Below, in pieces: positions 27,035-35,762 of a stretch of 64,000 nucleotides of DNA. Positions within the stretch are counted from its first letter, which is position 1. Every line of letters starts with the position of its first letter. A model generated the notes under the pieces. That model searched no databases. It saw only the letters and a program-made list of their open reading frames with translations, and had not been told where the DNA came from. Source of the DNA: Allosaccharopolyspora coralli (GTDB lineage Bacteria; Actinomycetota; Actinomycetes; Mycobacteriales; Pseudonocardiaceae); contig NZ_CP045929.1 in assembly GCF_009664835.1 (NCBI RefSeq), forward strand, positions 1,364,001 through 1,428,000. Reading direction: 5' to 3'. Made by a program: the position numbers and the translations under genes.

Positions 27035-28134
27035 AGATCATCCGGATCGAGGCGATCCCGTTCGCCATCCCGTACCGCAAGCCGTTGCGCTTCGCCAGTG
27101 GCGAGGTCGACACGGCGCAGCATGTGCTGGTGCGGGTCCACACCGACGACGGGATCGCCGGTGTCGCCGAGGCGCCGCCGCGACCGTTCACCTACGGCGA
27201 GACGCAGGACGGCGTGCTCGCGGCAGTCCGCCAGATCTTCGCCGACCAGCTGACGGGTCTCGAGCTCACCGACCGGGAGACGATGCGTGCCCGGATGGAG
27301 CGCACCGTCGGCAACCCGGCAGCGAAGTCGGCCCTCGACATGGCCGTCTGGGACGCGCTGGGCAAGACGTTGAACCTGCCGGTCAGCGAACTGCTGGGCG
27401 GCTACACGGACCGGATGCGGGTCAGCCACATGCTCGGGTTCGACGAGCCGTCGGTCATGGTCGACGAAGCGCAACGGATGCGGGACGAGCACGGCATCAC
27501 CACGTTCAAGGTCAAGGTCGGCAGGCGGCCGCACACGCTCGACACCGCCGTGGTGCGGGCGTTGCGCGAGAACCTCGGCGACGAGGTCGAGCTCTACGTC
27601 GACGGCAACCGGGGCTGGAGTGCCTCCGAGTCGGCGCGGGCGCTGGACGAGATGCGGGACCTGGGACTGACGCTGGCCGAGGAACTCTGCCCCGCCGACG
27701 ACGTGCTGGGCCGACGATGGCTCGTGGACCGGTGCGACATCCCGTTCGTCGCCGACGAATCCGCGGTCACGCCGGCCGAGGTGACTCGCGAAGTCCTCGG
27801 CGGCTCGGCGACCGCGGTGAGCATCAAGGTGGCCCGTACCGGTTTCACCGGTTCCCTGCGCGTGCATCACCTGTGCGAGGGCCTCGGCCTGGAGACCGTG
27901 ATGGGCAACCAGATCGACGGCCAGCTCGGGTCGATGTGCACGGTCGTGTTCGGCTCCGCGTTCCGCCTGACCTCGCAACGGGCGGGGGAGCTGTCGAACT
28001 TCCTGGACATGGCCGACGACCTGCTCACCGAGCCGCTGCGGATCAGCGGCGGTGAGCTCACCATCCGGCCGGGCTCGGGTCTCGGTGTCGAGATCGACGA
28101 GGACAAGCTCACGCACTACCGGCTGGACGCCTGA
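27031..28134 (+). CDS. catB: Muconate cycloisomerase
   Basis: This enolase-superfamily enzyme converts cis,cis-muconate to muconolactone. The catalytic KVKVG motif (K160/K162) and metal ligands in YVDGNRGW (D191) and ADESAV (D242) are in place, with the second base at K266 in SIKVART. Length is 367 residues. It overlaps the LysR gene by four bases and is followed 28 bases later by catA. The absence of a chlorocatechol-type dienelactone hydrolase nearby favours a plain muconate cycloisomerase over a chloromuconate enzyme. Confidence 0.93.
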   Translation: MKIIRIEAIPFAIPYRKPLRFASGEVDTAQHVLVRVHTDDGIAGVAEAPPRPFTYGETQDGVLAAVRQIFADQLTGLELTDRETMRARMERTVGNPAAKSALDMAVWDALGKTLNLPVSELLGGYTDRMRVSHMLGFDEPSVMVDEAQRMRDEHGITTFKVKVGRRPHTLDTAVVRALRENLGDEVELYVDGNRGWSASESARALDEMRDLGLTLAEELCPADDVLGRRWLVDRCDIPFVADESAVTPAEVTREVLGGSATAVSIKVARTGFTGSLRVHHLCEGLGLETVMGNQIDGQLGSMCTVVFGSAFRLTSQRAGELSNFLDMADDLLTEPLRISGGELTIRPGSGLGVEIDEDKLTHYRLDA

Positions 28135-28162
28135 AGAACCCGAACTTCGAAGGAGAATCGTC

Positions 28163-29005
28163 ATGTCAGAGACCGTCACCGCCGCCGGCTCGGGCGCTTC
28201 GGCGACCGACCGGTTCCAGTCGGACAAGGCCGCAGCCGCGGCCGACACTCCGCCGGAACGGGTGGACATGCTGGCTCGCGAGGTGCTGGACGCAGTCCAC
28301 CAGACGATTCGCAAGCACGAGGTCACCTACGACGAGTACAACGCCCTGAAGGCGTGGCTGATCAACGTCGGGCAGGACGGCGAGTGGCCGCTGTTCCTGG
28401 ACGTGTGGGTCGAGCACGTCGTCGAGGACGTCGCGACCTCCGGCCGCGAAGGCAACAAGGGCAGCATCGAGGGCCCGTACTACGTGCCGGACGCGCCGGA
28501 GTACCAGGCCGAGGCCACGCTGCCGATGCGGGAGAACGAGCCGGGGACGCCGCTGTTGTTCCAGGGTCAGGTCCGTGCCGTCGACGGTACTCCGTTGTCC
28601 GGGGCGAAGGTCGAGATGTGGCAGGCCGACGACGAGGGGTACTACTCCCAGTTCGCGCCGAACATCCCGGAGTGGAACCTGCGCGGTGCGGTCGTCGCCG
28701 ACGAGCAGGGCAACTTCAAGATCAACACGATTCAGCCCGCCCCGTACCAGATCCCGACGGACGGGTCGTGCGGGAAACTGATCGCCGCCGCCGGGTGGCA
28801 CGCATGGCGGCCCGCCCACCTGCACCTGAAGGTCTCCGCGCCTGGGCACCAGAAGCTCACCGCGCAGCTGTACTTCCCCGGTGACCCGCACAACGACGAC
28901 GACATCGCCTCCGCGGTCAAGCCGGAGTTGCTGCTCGACGTGCGACCCGCGGACAGCGGCAACGGAAACCAGGTCACCTACGACTTCGTCTTGGACGCCT
29001 CCTGA
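28163..29005 (+). CDS. catA: Catechol 1,2-dioxygenase
   Basis: An intradiol Fe(III) dioxygenase that opens catechol to cis,cis-muconate. The iron ligands are visible as Y160/Y161 (DEGYYSQF), Y195 (APYQIP), H219 and H221 (WRPAHLHLKV). The helical N-terminal linker domain typical of catechol, rather than protocatechuate, enzymes precedes them. Length 280 residues. AAGGAG lies 7 bases before the ATG. It shares one base with the catC start, indicating tight coupling. Catechol is supplied by the BenD part of the divergent operon. Confidence 0.95.
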   Translation: MSETVTAAGSGASATDRFQSDKAAAAADTPPERVDMLAREVLDAVHQTIRKHEVTYDEYNALKAWLINVGQDGEWPLFLDVWVEHVVEDVATSGREGNKGSIEGPYYVPDAPEYQAEATLPMRENEPGTPLLFQGQVRAVDGTPLSGAKVEMWQADDEGYYSQFAPNIPEWNLRGAVVADEQGNFKINTIQPAPYQIPTDGSCGKLIAAAGWHAWRPAHLHLKVSAPGHQKLTAQLYFPGDPHNDDDIASAVKPELLLDVRPADSGNGNQVTYDFVLDAS

Positions 29006-29289
29006 TGCTTTTCCACGTGAAGATGGACGTACACCTGCCGCCGGACATGGACCCAGACGTCCGCGCCGACACCCTGGCCAGGGAGAAGGCGTACTCGCAG
29101 CAGCTGCAACGCGACGGCAAGTGGCCACACATCTGGCGGATCACCGGTCAGTACTCCAATGTCAGCATCTTCGACGTCGCGAGCAACGACGAGTTGCACC
29201 AGTTGGTGTCGAACCTGCCGTTGTTCCCGTACATGGACATCGCGGTGACCCCGCTCGCGACCCATCCCTCCGACGTCAAGGCAGGCTGA
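29005..29289 (+). CDS. catC: Muconolactone delta-isomerase
   Basis: The 94-residue enzyme turns muconolactone into 3-oxoadipate enol-lactone. The N-terminus MLFHVKMDVHLPPDMD, the motif EKAYSQQLQRDGKWPHIWRI and the tail LFPYMDIAVTPLATHPS are hallmarks of CatC, a small decamer-forming ferredoxin-like fold. Its ATG overlaps the catA stop (TGATG), and pcaD follows after one base. Confidence 0.96.
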   Translation: MLFHVKMDVHLPPDMDPDVRADTLAREKAYSQQLQRDGKWPHIWRITGQYSNVSIFDVASNDELHQLVSNLPLFPYMDIAVTPLATHPSDVKAG

Positions 29290-29290
29290 G

Positions 29291-30079
29291 GTGACGCTGA
29301 CCAGACCGGAAATCGCGTGGACCGTGCTCGCAGACGGGCCCGCGGGCGCGGAGACCCTCGTGGTCGGCTCGTCGTTGGGAACCGCCGTCGAGCCGCTGTG
29401 GACCGCGTGCGCGAAGCGACTCGCGCAGCGGTACCGGGTCGTTGGCTGGGATCTGCCGGGACACGGTCGGAGCCCCATCGCCGACGGATCGTTCACCGTC
29501 GCGGACCTTGCCGAGGCCGTGCTCGCGGAGTGGCCGTCCGGACGCGCCCGGTACGCGGGCGTCTCGGTCGGCGGCGCCACGGGCCTCGAACTCGCCCTGC
29601 GTGCAGGCGGGGTCGCCGAGGCGGTGGCCGTGATGTGCTCCGGTGCGCAGATCGGTAGCGCGCAGAACTGGCAGGACCGGGCGGATTTCGTGCGCCGCGA
29701 CGGAACCGCGGCGATGGTCGACGGTTCGCGCCAGCGGTGGTTCTCCCCGGAGTCGAGAACGCAGCTGCCCGGCGCCGTGACGGAACTGCTCGATTCGCTG
29801 GTCGCCGCGGACGACGACTCGTACGCCCGCGTGTGCGAGGCTCTGGCCACGTACGACGTACGTGACCGCCTCGGCGAGATCGACATTCCGGTGCTCGCCG
29901 TCGCCGGGGCCGACGACGCGGTCTGCCCGCCACAGCAGGCACACGACATCGTCGACGGAGTCCGAACCGGTCGTGCCGTCGTGATCAATCACGCCGCTCA
30001 TCTGGCACCGGCCGAACAGCCGGATGCGGTCGCCGACCTGCTGCTGGCCTGGGGGATCGAGGAAGGAGACGAGACATGA
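29291..30079 (+). CDS. pcaD: 3-oxoadipate enol-lactonase
   Basis: A 262-residue alpha/beta-hydrolase that hydrolyses the enol-lactone to 3-oxoadipate. The nucleophile elbow is GVSVGG, the acid sits in AGADDAVCPP and the catalytic histidine in NHAAHLAP. The N-terminal WDLPGHGRSP oxyanion segment is typical. GTG start immediately follows catC, and the stop overlaps pcaF by four bases. Unlike some actinobacteria, it is not fused to a carboxymuconolactone decarboxylase. Confidence 0.9.
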   Translation: MTLTRPEIAWTVLADGPAGAETLVVGSSLGTAVEPLWTACAKRLAQRYRVVGWDLPGHGRSPIADGSFTVADLAEAVLAEWPSGRARYAGVSVGGATGLELALRAGGVAEAVAVMCSGAQIGSAQNWQDRADFVRRDGTAAMVDGSRQRWFSPESRTQLPGAVTELLDSLVAADDDSYARVCEALATYDVRDRLGEIDIPVLAVAGADDAVCPPQQAHDIVDGVRTGRAVVINHAAHLAPAEQPDAVADLLLAWGIEEGDET

Positions 30080-31272
30080 CCGGCGAGTCGTTCCTCTACG
30101 ACGCCGTTCGCACACCGTTCGGGAAGTACGGTGGCGCGCTCGCCAAGACACGGCCCGACGACCTCGCGGCGCTGGTCGTGGGCGAGCAGGCCCGGCGGGT
30201 GCCGAACCTGCCACCGGAGGGCATCGACGAGGTGCTCCTCGGCAACGCCAACGGTGCGGGGGAGGAGAACCGCAACGTCGCCAGGATGGCGGTGCTGCTC
30301 TCCGGGCTGCCGGTGAGCGTGCCCGGCTCGGCGCTGAACCGGCTCTGCGGATCGAGCCTGGACGCCGCGATCCAGGCGTCCAGGCAGATCGAGACCGGCG
30401 ACGCGGACGTCGTCGTCGCGGGCGGGGTGGAGTCGATGAGCCGCGCCCCGCTGGTCATGCCGAAGAGCGAGAAGCCGTTCCAGGCAGGAGACGTGACACT
30501 GTCGTCGACCACGCTGGGTTGGCGGCTGGTGAATCCGAAGATGGATCCGACGTGGACGGTGTCGCTGGGTGAGGCCACCGAGCAGCTTCGGGAGAAGTAC
30601 GACATCGGCCGTGATCGGCAGGACGCGTTCGCCGAACGCTCGCATCGGCTCGCCGCGAAGGCGTGGGACGAAGGCTTCTACGACGACCTGACCGTGAGCG
30701 TGCCCGGCGCCGAGCTCTCCAGGGACGAGTCGATCCGCCCCGACACGACGGTGGAACGCCTCGCCGGCCTCAAGACCGTGTTCCGCGGCGACGGCACGGT
30801 CACGGCGGGCAACTCGTCGCCGCTGAACGACGGGGCCTCCGCCGCCCTGCTGGGGTCGGCGAACGCGGCCGAGCTGCTGGGGATCGACCCGGTGGCGCGG
30901 ATCGCCGGCCGGGGCGCGTGGGCGAACGAGCCCCAGTACTTCGGCTACGCCCCGGTGGAGGCCGCGAACCGTGCTCTCACTCGGGCCGGGATCACCTGGA
31001 ACGACGTCGACGTCGTCGAACTCAACGAAGCCTTCGCCGCGCAATCGCTGGCCTGCATCGACGCGTGGGAGGTGGATCCGGAGATCGTGAACCCGTACGG
31101 CGGCGCGATCGCGATCGGGCATCCGCTGGGCGCCTCCGGGACCCGCGTCCTCGGAACTCTCGCTCGCGGGTTGCAACGCTCCGGCGGACGCTACGGCGTC
31201 GCCGCGATCTGCATCGGCGTCGGCCAGGGGCTTGCCGTGGTGCTGGAGAACGTCTCGGGGAGGAAATCATGA
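30076..31272 (+). CDS. pcaF: 3-oxoadipyl-CoA thiolase
   Basis: A 398-residue thiolase cleaving 3-oxoadipyl-CoA to succinyl-CoA and acetyl-CoA. The acylated cysteine is C91 in NRLCGSSLDA. The second active-site motifs are GGAIAIGHPLGASG and CIGVGQG near the C-terminus. Sequence alone would allow a general acetyl-CoA acetyltransferase; position between pcaD and pcaIJ, with ATGA overlaps on both sides, makes the PcaF role very likely. Confidence 0.92.
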   Translation: MTGESFLYDAVRTPFGKYGGALAKTRPDDLAALVVGEQARRVPNLPPEGIDEVLLGNANGAGEENRNVARMAVLLSGLPVSVPGSALNRLCGSSLDAAIQASRQIETGDADVVVAGGVESMSRAPLVMPKSEKPFQAGDVTLSSTTLGWRLVNPKMDPTWTVSLGEATEQLREKYDIGRDRQDAFAERSHRLAAKAWDEGFYDDLTVSVPGAELSRDESIRPDTTVERLAGLKTVFRGDGTVTAGNSSPLNDGASAALLGSANAAELLGIDPVARIAGRGAWANEPQYFGYAPVEAANRALTRAGITWNDVDVVELNEAFAAQSLACIDAWEVDPEIVNPYGGAIAIGHPLGASGTRVLGTLARGLQRSGGRYGVAAICIGVGQGLAVVLENVSGRKS

Positions 31273-31943
31273 CCGCGCGGGTAGTGACCGACCCGGACGC
31301 CGCCGTCGCCGACATCGGCTCCGGTGCGACGGTGCTCATCGGCGGGTTCGGTGTCGCAGGGCAACCGGTGGAGCTGATCGAGGCGCTGGTTCGCAACGGC
31401 GCGGAGGCACTCACCGTCGCAAGCAACAACGCGGGCAACGGGGACGAGGGTCTGGCGGCGCTCGTCGGGCAGAAGCGCGTCCGCAGGATCGTCTGTTCGT
31501 TCCCGCGCCAGTCGGATTCCTGGTGTTTCGACGAGCGCTACCGCGCGGGTGACATCGAGCTGGACCTGGTACCGCAGGGCAACCTGGCCGAGCGGATTCG
31601 CGCGGGCGGTGCCGGGATCGGCGGCTTCTTCACCCCGGTCGGGTACGGGACCCAGCTGGCCGAGGGCAAGGAGACCCGGATCATCGACGGTGTCGGGCAC
31701 GTGCTGGAAGAGCCCATCAAGGCTGACTTCGCGCTCATCAAGGCCGATACCGCCGACGAGGCGGGGAACCTGACCTTTCGCAAGACCGCGCGGAACTTCG
31801 GGCCGATCATGGCGACCGCCGCGCACCACACGATCGTGCAGGTCCGCGAGGTCGTGCCGATCGGTGCGATGGACCCGGAAGTGGTGGTCACGCCCGGAAT
31901 CCACGTGTCCACCATCGTGCCCACGGAGGCGACGCAGCGATGA
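31269..31943 (+). CDS. pcaI: 3-oxoadipate CoA-transferase subunit A
   Basis: The 224-residue alpha subunit of the succinyl-CoA:3-oxoadipate CoA-transferase. The glycine-rich VLIGGFGVAGQPVELI loop, CSFPRQSDSW and GGFFTPVGYGT are class I CoA-transferase signatures. ATG at 31269 overlaps the pcaF stop and the gene overlaps pcaJ by four bases. Succinyl-CoA is the usual CoA donor, linking the pathway to the TCA cycle. Confidence 0.93.
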   Translation: MTARVVTDPDAAVADIGSGATVLIGGFGVAGQPVELIEALVRNGAEALTVASNNAGNGDEGLAALVGQKRVRRIVCSFPRQSDSWCFDERYRAGDIELDLVPQGNLAERIRAGGAGIGGFFTPVGYGTQLAEGKETRIIDGVGHVLEEPIKADFALIKADTADEAGNLTFRKTARNFGPIMATAAHHTIVQVREVVPIGAMDPEVVVTPGIHVSTIVPTEATQR

Positions 31944-32599
31944 ACGATCAGGTGTTGAGCAAGGAGCAGATCGCCGAGCGGGTCGCCAAGGACATTCCGC
32001 GGGGCGCGTTCGTCAACCTCGGCATCGGCCAGCCGACCAAGGTGTCCAACTACCTCGGCGCGGACAGCGACATCGTGCTGCACACCGAGAACGGGATGCT
32101 CGGCATGGGCGCGGAAGCCCACGGCGACGACATCGACCCGGATCTGATCAACGCCGGGAAGATCCCGGTCACCGAGCTGCCGGGTGCCGCGTACTTCCAC
32201 CACGCCGACTCGTTCGCGATGATGCGCGGGGGACACCTGGACACCTGCGTGCTCGGTGCCTATCAGGTCTCCGCGAACGGTGACCTCGCGAACTGGCACA
32301 CCGGTGAGCCGGACGCCATCCCGGCGGTCGGCGGCGCGATGGATCTGGCCATCGGCGCGAAGGAAACGCTGGTGATGATGAGCCTGCAGACCAAGGACGG
32401 GCGCTGCAAGCTCGTCGGTGAATGCACGTACCCGGTGACCGGAGTCGGGTGTGTCAGCCGGATCTACACCGAGCGCGCGGTCTTCGTCATCGAAAAGGAC
32501 GGTGTCGCCGTCCGGGATCTGTTCGGCACCACCATGACGGAACTGGAGTCCATTGTGGGCGTACCGCTCCGGGACGCCACGTCGGAACGTGTGGCCTGA
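31940..32599 (+). CDS. pcaJ: 3-oxoadipate CoA-transferase subunit B
   Basis: The 219-residue beta subunit carries the catalytic glutamate (E50) in HTENGMLGMG, with the VNLGIGQPTKV loop before it and LVGECTYPVTG in the C-terminal half. It is the last gene of the plus-strand cat/pca operon; a hairpin overlapping its stop codon follows. Confidence 0.94.
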   Translation: MNDQVLSKEQIAERVAKDIPRGAFVNLGIGQPTKVSNYLGADSDIVLHTENGMLGMGAEAHGDDIDPDLINAGKIPVTELPGAAYFHHADSFAMMRGGHLDTCVLGAYQVSANGDLANWHTGEPDAIPAVGGAMDLAIGAKETLVMMSLQTKDGRCKLVGECTYPVTGVGCVSRIYTERAVFVIEKDGVAVRDLFGTTMTELESIVGVPLRDATSERVA

Positions 32600-32611
32600 G
32601 CTCGTCAGGCC
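32593..32611. terminator. Bidirectional hairpin overlapping the ends of pcaJ and the FMO gene
   Basis: GGCCTGA (32593-32599, containing the pcaJ stop codon) pairs with TCAGGCC (32605-32611, containing the stop of the reverse monooxygenase gene) around a 5-base loop. The core 15-mer CCTGAGCTCGTCAGG recurs at 40665-40679 at the mmsB stop. Confidence 0.65.
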
Positions 32612-33651
32612 GCGGCGGGGCGGAGCAGCTCGCGTAGCTCCCGCACCGCCGTGCGGCCCGCTCGGTTGGCACCGACGGTGCTGGCCGAGGGGCCGTAGCC
32701 GACAAGGTGGATCCGAGGGTCGGCCTCCACCCGCGTGCCGTCCATGACGATCCCACCCTGGGAGTTGCGCAGGTGCAGCGGTGCCAAGTGATCGAGAGCG
32801 GCTCGCCATCCGGTGCACCACAGAATCACGTCGGCGCGCCACTCGCTTCCGTCGTCCCACGCGACGCCGTCCGGCGTGATCCGGTCGAACATCGGGTACC
32901 GGTCGAGCACGCCGCGTTCGCGCGCTTCGCGTAGCTGGGGAGTGAGCGGCAGGTCGGTCGCACTGACGATGCTCTCGGGTGGCAGTCCCTCCCGGACGCG
33001 TTCGTCCACCCGCGCCACGACCATGCGGCCGTAGTCGGAGGTGAACGGCTCGTCGCGGAACACCGGCGCGCGGCGGGTCACCCAGAGCGTCGCGGCGTAC
33101 TCGGCGATCTCGGTCAGCAGCTGCACGGCAGACGTTCCGCCGCCGACGACGACCACCCGTTTCCCGGCCAGTTCCTGCGGACTCCGGTAGTCGGCGGTGT
33201 GCAGCTGGGTGCCGAGGAAATCCGAACCACCGGGATAGTGCGGCCGGAACGGACGGGTCCACGTACCGGTGGCGTTGATCACGGCGCGGGTGGACCACGT
33301 ACCGGCGTCGGTTTCGACGACCAGGCCGCCGTCGTTGCCTTCGCGTACGGCGTTCACCGACACCGGGCGCTGCACGTCGAGTTCGAACTTTCGCTCGTAG
33401 GCGGCGAAGTAGGCGGGGATCGCGGTGTTGGCGCGTTCGTCGGGGGCCGGGGGGTCGAAGGCCATTCCCGGCAGGTCGAAGATCCCGTGCACCGTCTCCA
33501 TGCGCAGCGTCGGCCACCGGTGTTGCCACGCGCCGCCGGGGGCCGGGTTCGCGTCGAGCACCGTGAAGTCGAAACCGGACCGGCGCAGGAAATGCGCACT
33601 CGACAGGCCGGCCTGGCCTGCTCCGATGACGACGACGTCGGTGTGCCTCAC
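32605..33651 (-). CDS. Flavin-containing NAD(P)H-dependent monooxygenase
   Basis: About 348 residues with an N-terminal FAD-binding motif VVVIGAGQAGLSSAHFLRR and a central NADP-binding motif VVVVGGGTSAVQLLTEIAE, the two-dinucleotide-domain plan of YUC/CzcO-type flavin monooxygenases. The FMO fingerprint FxGxxxHxxxY is not clear, so the reaction (hydroxylation, Baeyer-Villiger, or a reductase role) is open. GTG 33651 gives the natural N-terminus RHTDVVVIG; GTG 33660 is an alternative. The frame continues open far upstream over other genes, which is an artefact of codon bias. It converges on pcaJ and need not belong to the benzoate pathway. Confidence 0.8.
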   Translation of the reverse strand: MRHTDVVVIGAGQAGLSSAHFLRRSGFDFTVLDANPAPGGAWQHRWPTLRMETVHGIFDLPGMAFDPPAPDERANTAIPAYFAAYERKFELDVQRPVSVNAVREGNDGGLVVETDAGTWSTRAVINATGTWTRPFRPHYPGGSDFLGTQLHTADYRSPQELAGKRVVVVGGGTSAVQLLTEIAEYAATLWVTRRAPVFRDEPFTSDYGRMVVARVDERVREGLPPESIVSATDLPLTPQLREARERGVLDRYPMFDRITPDGVAWDDGSEWRADVILWCTGWRAALDHLAPLHLRNSQGGIVMDGTRVEADPRIHLVGYGPSASTVGANRAGRTAVRELRELLRPAAA

Positions 33652-33771
33652 GCTCGCCACAACGCTCGTTCGGTGCGGGCGCTTCCCGTTCCCGACCGAT
33701 CTCACACTCTCGCCGCACCACCTGTGGTGCGGGTCATTCTCCGCCTGCCGGGGTTCGGCTAACGTTTGCCC

Positions 33772-34824
33772 ATGATCGTGGAACGCTTGCCGATCGTGGC
33801 GGCACCGATGGCCGGTGGTGCCTCGACTCCCGAACTCGTCGCGGCCGTCTCCGCCACCGGCGCGACCGGCTTCCTCGCCGCCGGGTATCTCTCCGAGGAC
33901 GCGCTCTCGGAACAGATCGCCCGTACGAGGGAGCTGACAGTCGAGCCGTTCGGCGTGAATCTCTTCGTGCCTGGTGCCCGCAACCCGGCCGATCTCAGCG
34001 CCTACGTGGAGCGGGTGGGAGACGAGGCGCAGAGGTACGGCGTCGAACCGGGATCGCCGCACTGGGACGACGACGACTACCAGGCCAAGGTCGAACTCGT
34101 GCTCGCTGAGCGCGTGCCGATGGTCTCGTTCACCTTCGGCGCCCCGGAGAAGGCCACTGTCCAGCGGCTGCACGCGACGGGCACCGAGGTGATCGTCACG
34201 GTGACCACCCCGCAGGAGGCGCGAACGGCCGTCGACGTCGGTGCTGACGTGCTGTGTGTCCAGGGCAGCGACGCCGGAGGACACCGGTCGGTGTTCGAGG
34301 ACGACGCCGACACCCCGGGCGGTGGCACCTTGCTCGGAACACTGTCCGCAGTGCGTCTTGTGGCCGCGACCGTCGACGTCCCGCTGATCGCCGCAGGAGG
34401 ATTGGTCACGGGAGCCGACGTGGCGGCGGTCCTCTCGGCAGGGGCGGCAGCCGCCCAGTTCGGGACCGCGTTCCTGCTCGCCGACGAGGCGGGAACGGCG
34501 CCGACGCAGCGCGACGAACTGCTCGCCGGGACTCGTGACACGGCGCTGACCCGGGCGTTCAGCGGACGACCCGCACGCGGGCTGGTCAACCGCTTCCTCA
34601 CTGAACAGTCCGAGCACGCCCCGGCTGCGTACCCGCAGCTGCACCACCTGACCCGACCGGTCCGAGGCGCCGCGGGCAAGGCGGGCGATCCGGAGGCGAT
34701 GTCGCTGTGGGCCGGGCAAACCTACTCGCTGGCGCGGCCGTTGCCCGCGGCCGAGCTGGTCCGCACGTTGGCCGACGAGGCTCGCGCGGCCGTCGGCGAC
34801 GCTCAGCGCCGTCTCGGAGGCTGA
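33772..34824 (+). CDS. Nitronate monooxygenase (2-nitropropane dioxygenase family)
   Basis: About 350 residues forming an FMN TIM barrel: PIVAAPMAGGASTPELVAAV at the N-terminus, the FMN/substrate motif CVQGSDAGGHR in the middle, and LIAAGGLVTGADVAAVLSAG toward the phosphate site. These define the class that oxidises alkyl nitronates such as propionate-3-nitronate; the real substrate is unproven. TAACGT (33760-33765) lies 6 bases before the ATG, indicating a leaderless transcript. It diverges from the flavin monooxygenase over about 120 bases. Confidence 0.85.
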   Translation: MIVERLPIVAAPMAGGASTPELVAAVSATGATGFLAAGYLSEDALSEQIARTRELTVEPFGVNLFVPGARNPADLSAYVERVGDEAQRYGVEPGSPHWDDDDYQAKVELVLAERVPMVSFTFGAPEKATVQRLHATGTEVIVTVTTPQEARTAVDVGADVLCVQGSDAGGHRSVFEDDADTPGGGTLLGTLSAVRLVAATVDVPLIAAGGLVTGADVAAVLSAGAAAAQFGTAFLLADEAGTAPTQRDELLAGTRDTALTRAFSGRPARGLVNRFLTEQSEHAPAAYPQLHHLTRPVRGAAGKAGDPEAMSLWAGQTYSLARPLPAAELVRTLADEARAAVGDAQRRLGG

Positions 34825-34869
34825 GTTATTCGCTCGTTCCCGGTGTGTGGTGGCTTGTAGGTTGCCCGC

Positions 34870-35538
34870 ATGGGGCGTGTGGAATCGGTGAACATCGCAG
34901 TCGAACGCACCGGTGACTGGACCGGACGCATGGGCCGGACCGGCATCGACAAGCGGCCCAGCGGGGAGCCGATCGACCTGGCCGACCCAGATGCCGACTC
35001 CGGTTCCGGGGTTCTCGGCGACCTCGTCGTGGACACCCGGCATCACGGCGGTCGGGACCAGGCCGTCTACGCCTTCGACGTCGAAGACCTTCGGTACTGG
35101 TCGCGGCGGCTCGGCAAAGACCTGGCGCCGGGCAACGCGGGAGAGAACCTCACGGTGGCAGGCTGCGACGCGAGCAACGCGGTGATCGGCCAGCGCTGGC
35201 GTGTCGGTTCTGCGCTGCTGCGGGTGACCGCACCGCGCGTGCCGTGCCGCGTGTTCGCGGGGTATTGGGACATGCCCAACCTCGTCAAGATCTTCAGCGA
35301 GTACGGCCGCACCGGCTCCTACTTCGCCGTCGAGCAGGGCGGCGCCGTCGCGTCCGGGGACGCGGTGGAGGTTCTGTCGACCCCGGAGCACGGCGTGACC
35401 GTGGGCGAGGCGTTCGCTTTCGTCGGGCAGGGCCGCCGCGACCTGCTCGATCACCTCGAAACCGCGATGTCCGACCTGCCGGGTGAGTTGGCTCGCCGAG
35501 TGAGCGCCGCCCGCGGCAGCGAATCCCGGCCCGTGTAA
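34870..35538 (+). CDS. MOSC domain protein (YiiM-like)
   Basis: The 222-residue protein has the MOSC beta-barrel seen in VDTRHHGGRDQAVYAFDVED, GENLTVAGCDASNAVIGQRW and PRVPCRVFAGYWD, where the conserved cysteine (PC in RVPCR) is the presumed molybdenum-cofactor sulfur ligand. The tail LPGEL resembles YiiM, which reduces N-hydroxylated compounds. A redox detoxification role next to nitronate monooxygenase is plausible but unproven. TAGGTT (34858-34863) is 6 bases before the ATG, suggesting leaderless transcription. Hairpin repeat copy 4 lies 11 bases after the stop. Confidence 0.85.
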   Translation: MGRVESVNIAVERTGDWTGRMGRTGIDKRPSGEPIDLADPDADSGSGVLGDLVVDTRHHGGRDQAVYAFDVEDLRYWSRRLGKDLAPGNAGENLTVAGCDASNAVIGQRWRVGSALLRVTAPRVPCRVFAGYWDMPNLVKIFSEYGRTGSYFAVEQGGAVASGDAVEVLSTPEHGVTVGEAFAFVGQGRRDLLDHLETAMSDLPGELARRVSAARGSESRPV

Positions 35539-35549
35539 CCCGAGCGGAC

Positions 35550-35593
35550 GCGTGAGCCTTTTTGGTTGCTATAGCCACCAAAAAGGCTCACGC
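35550..35593. repeat. 44-nt hairpin repeat, copy 4
   Basis: GCGTGAGCCTTTTTGGTTGC, TATA-centred loop, and the complementary arm with one T-C mismatch (GGTTGC opposite GCCACC). It begins 12 bases after the MOSC stop and is well placed as its terminator. It is followed by the region upstream of mmsA. Confidence 0.9.
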
Positions 35594-35689
35594 GACCTGG
35601 TGGGCGCGGGCTTGCCCGACCGAGGACACTGGGTGGTGTGACACAGCGCACCCTGTTCCCGGGCGCCTGTGCCATGAATCATAGGAGTA

Positions 35690-35701
35690 CCAAACGTTTG
35701 G
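35690..35701. promoter_or_regulatory. LacI-type palindromic operator upstream of mmsA
   Basis: CCAAACGTTTGG is a perfect 12-bp palindrome with a central CG, the core (AAACGTTT) typical of LacI/PurR-family operators. It lies 62 bases upstream of the mmsA ATG, the only long AT-rich palindrome in that intergenic region. No LacI-family gene is in the window, so the regulator would act from elsewhere. Confidence 0.45.
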
Positions 35702-35762
35702 CGTCCTAGTACCGAGTCGCTCGATCCGGCTCGGCAGGCGCGACATCGGCGAAGGGTGCGGT

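Noticed and set aside
32605-35454. Continuous 949-residue minus-strand frame including the flavin monooxygenase
   Set aside because: Only the first part downstream of 33651 has homology; the rest runs antisense to the nitronate monooxygenase and MOSC genes, an effect of high GC content in the third codon position.
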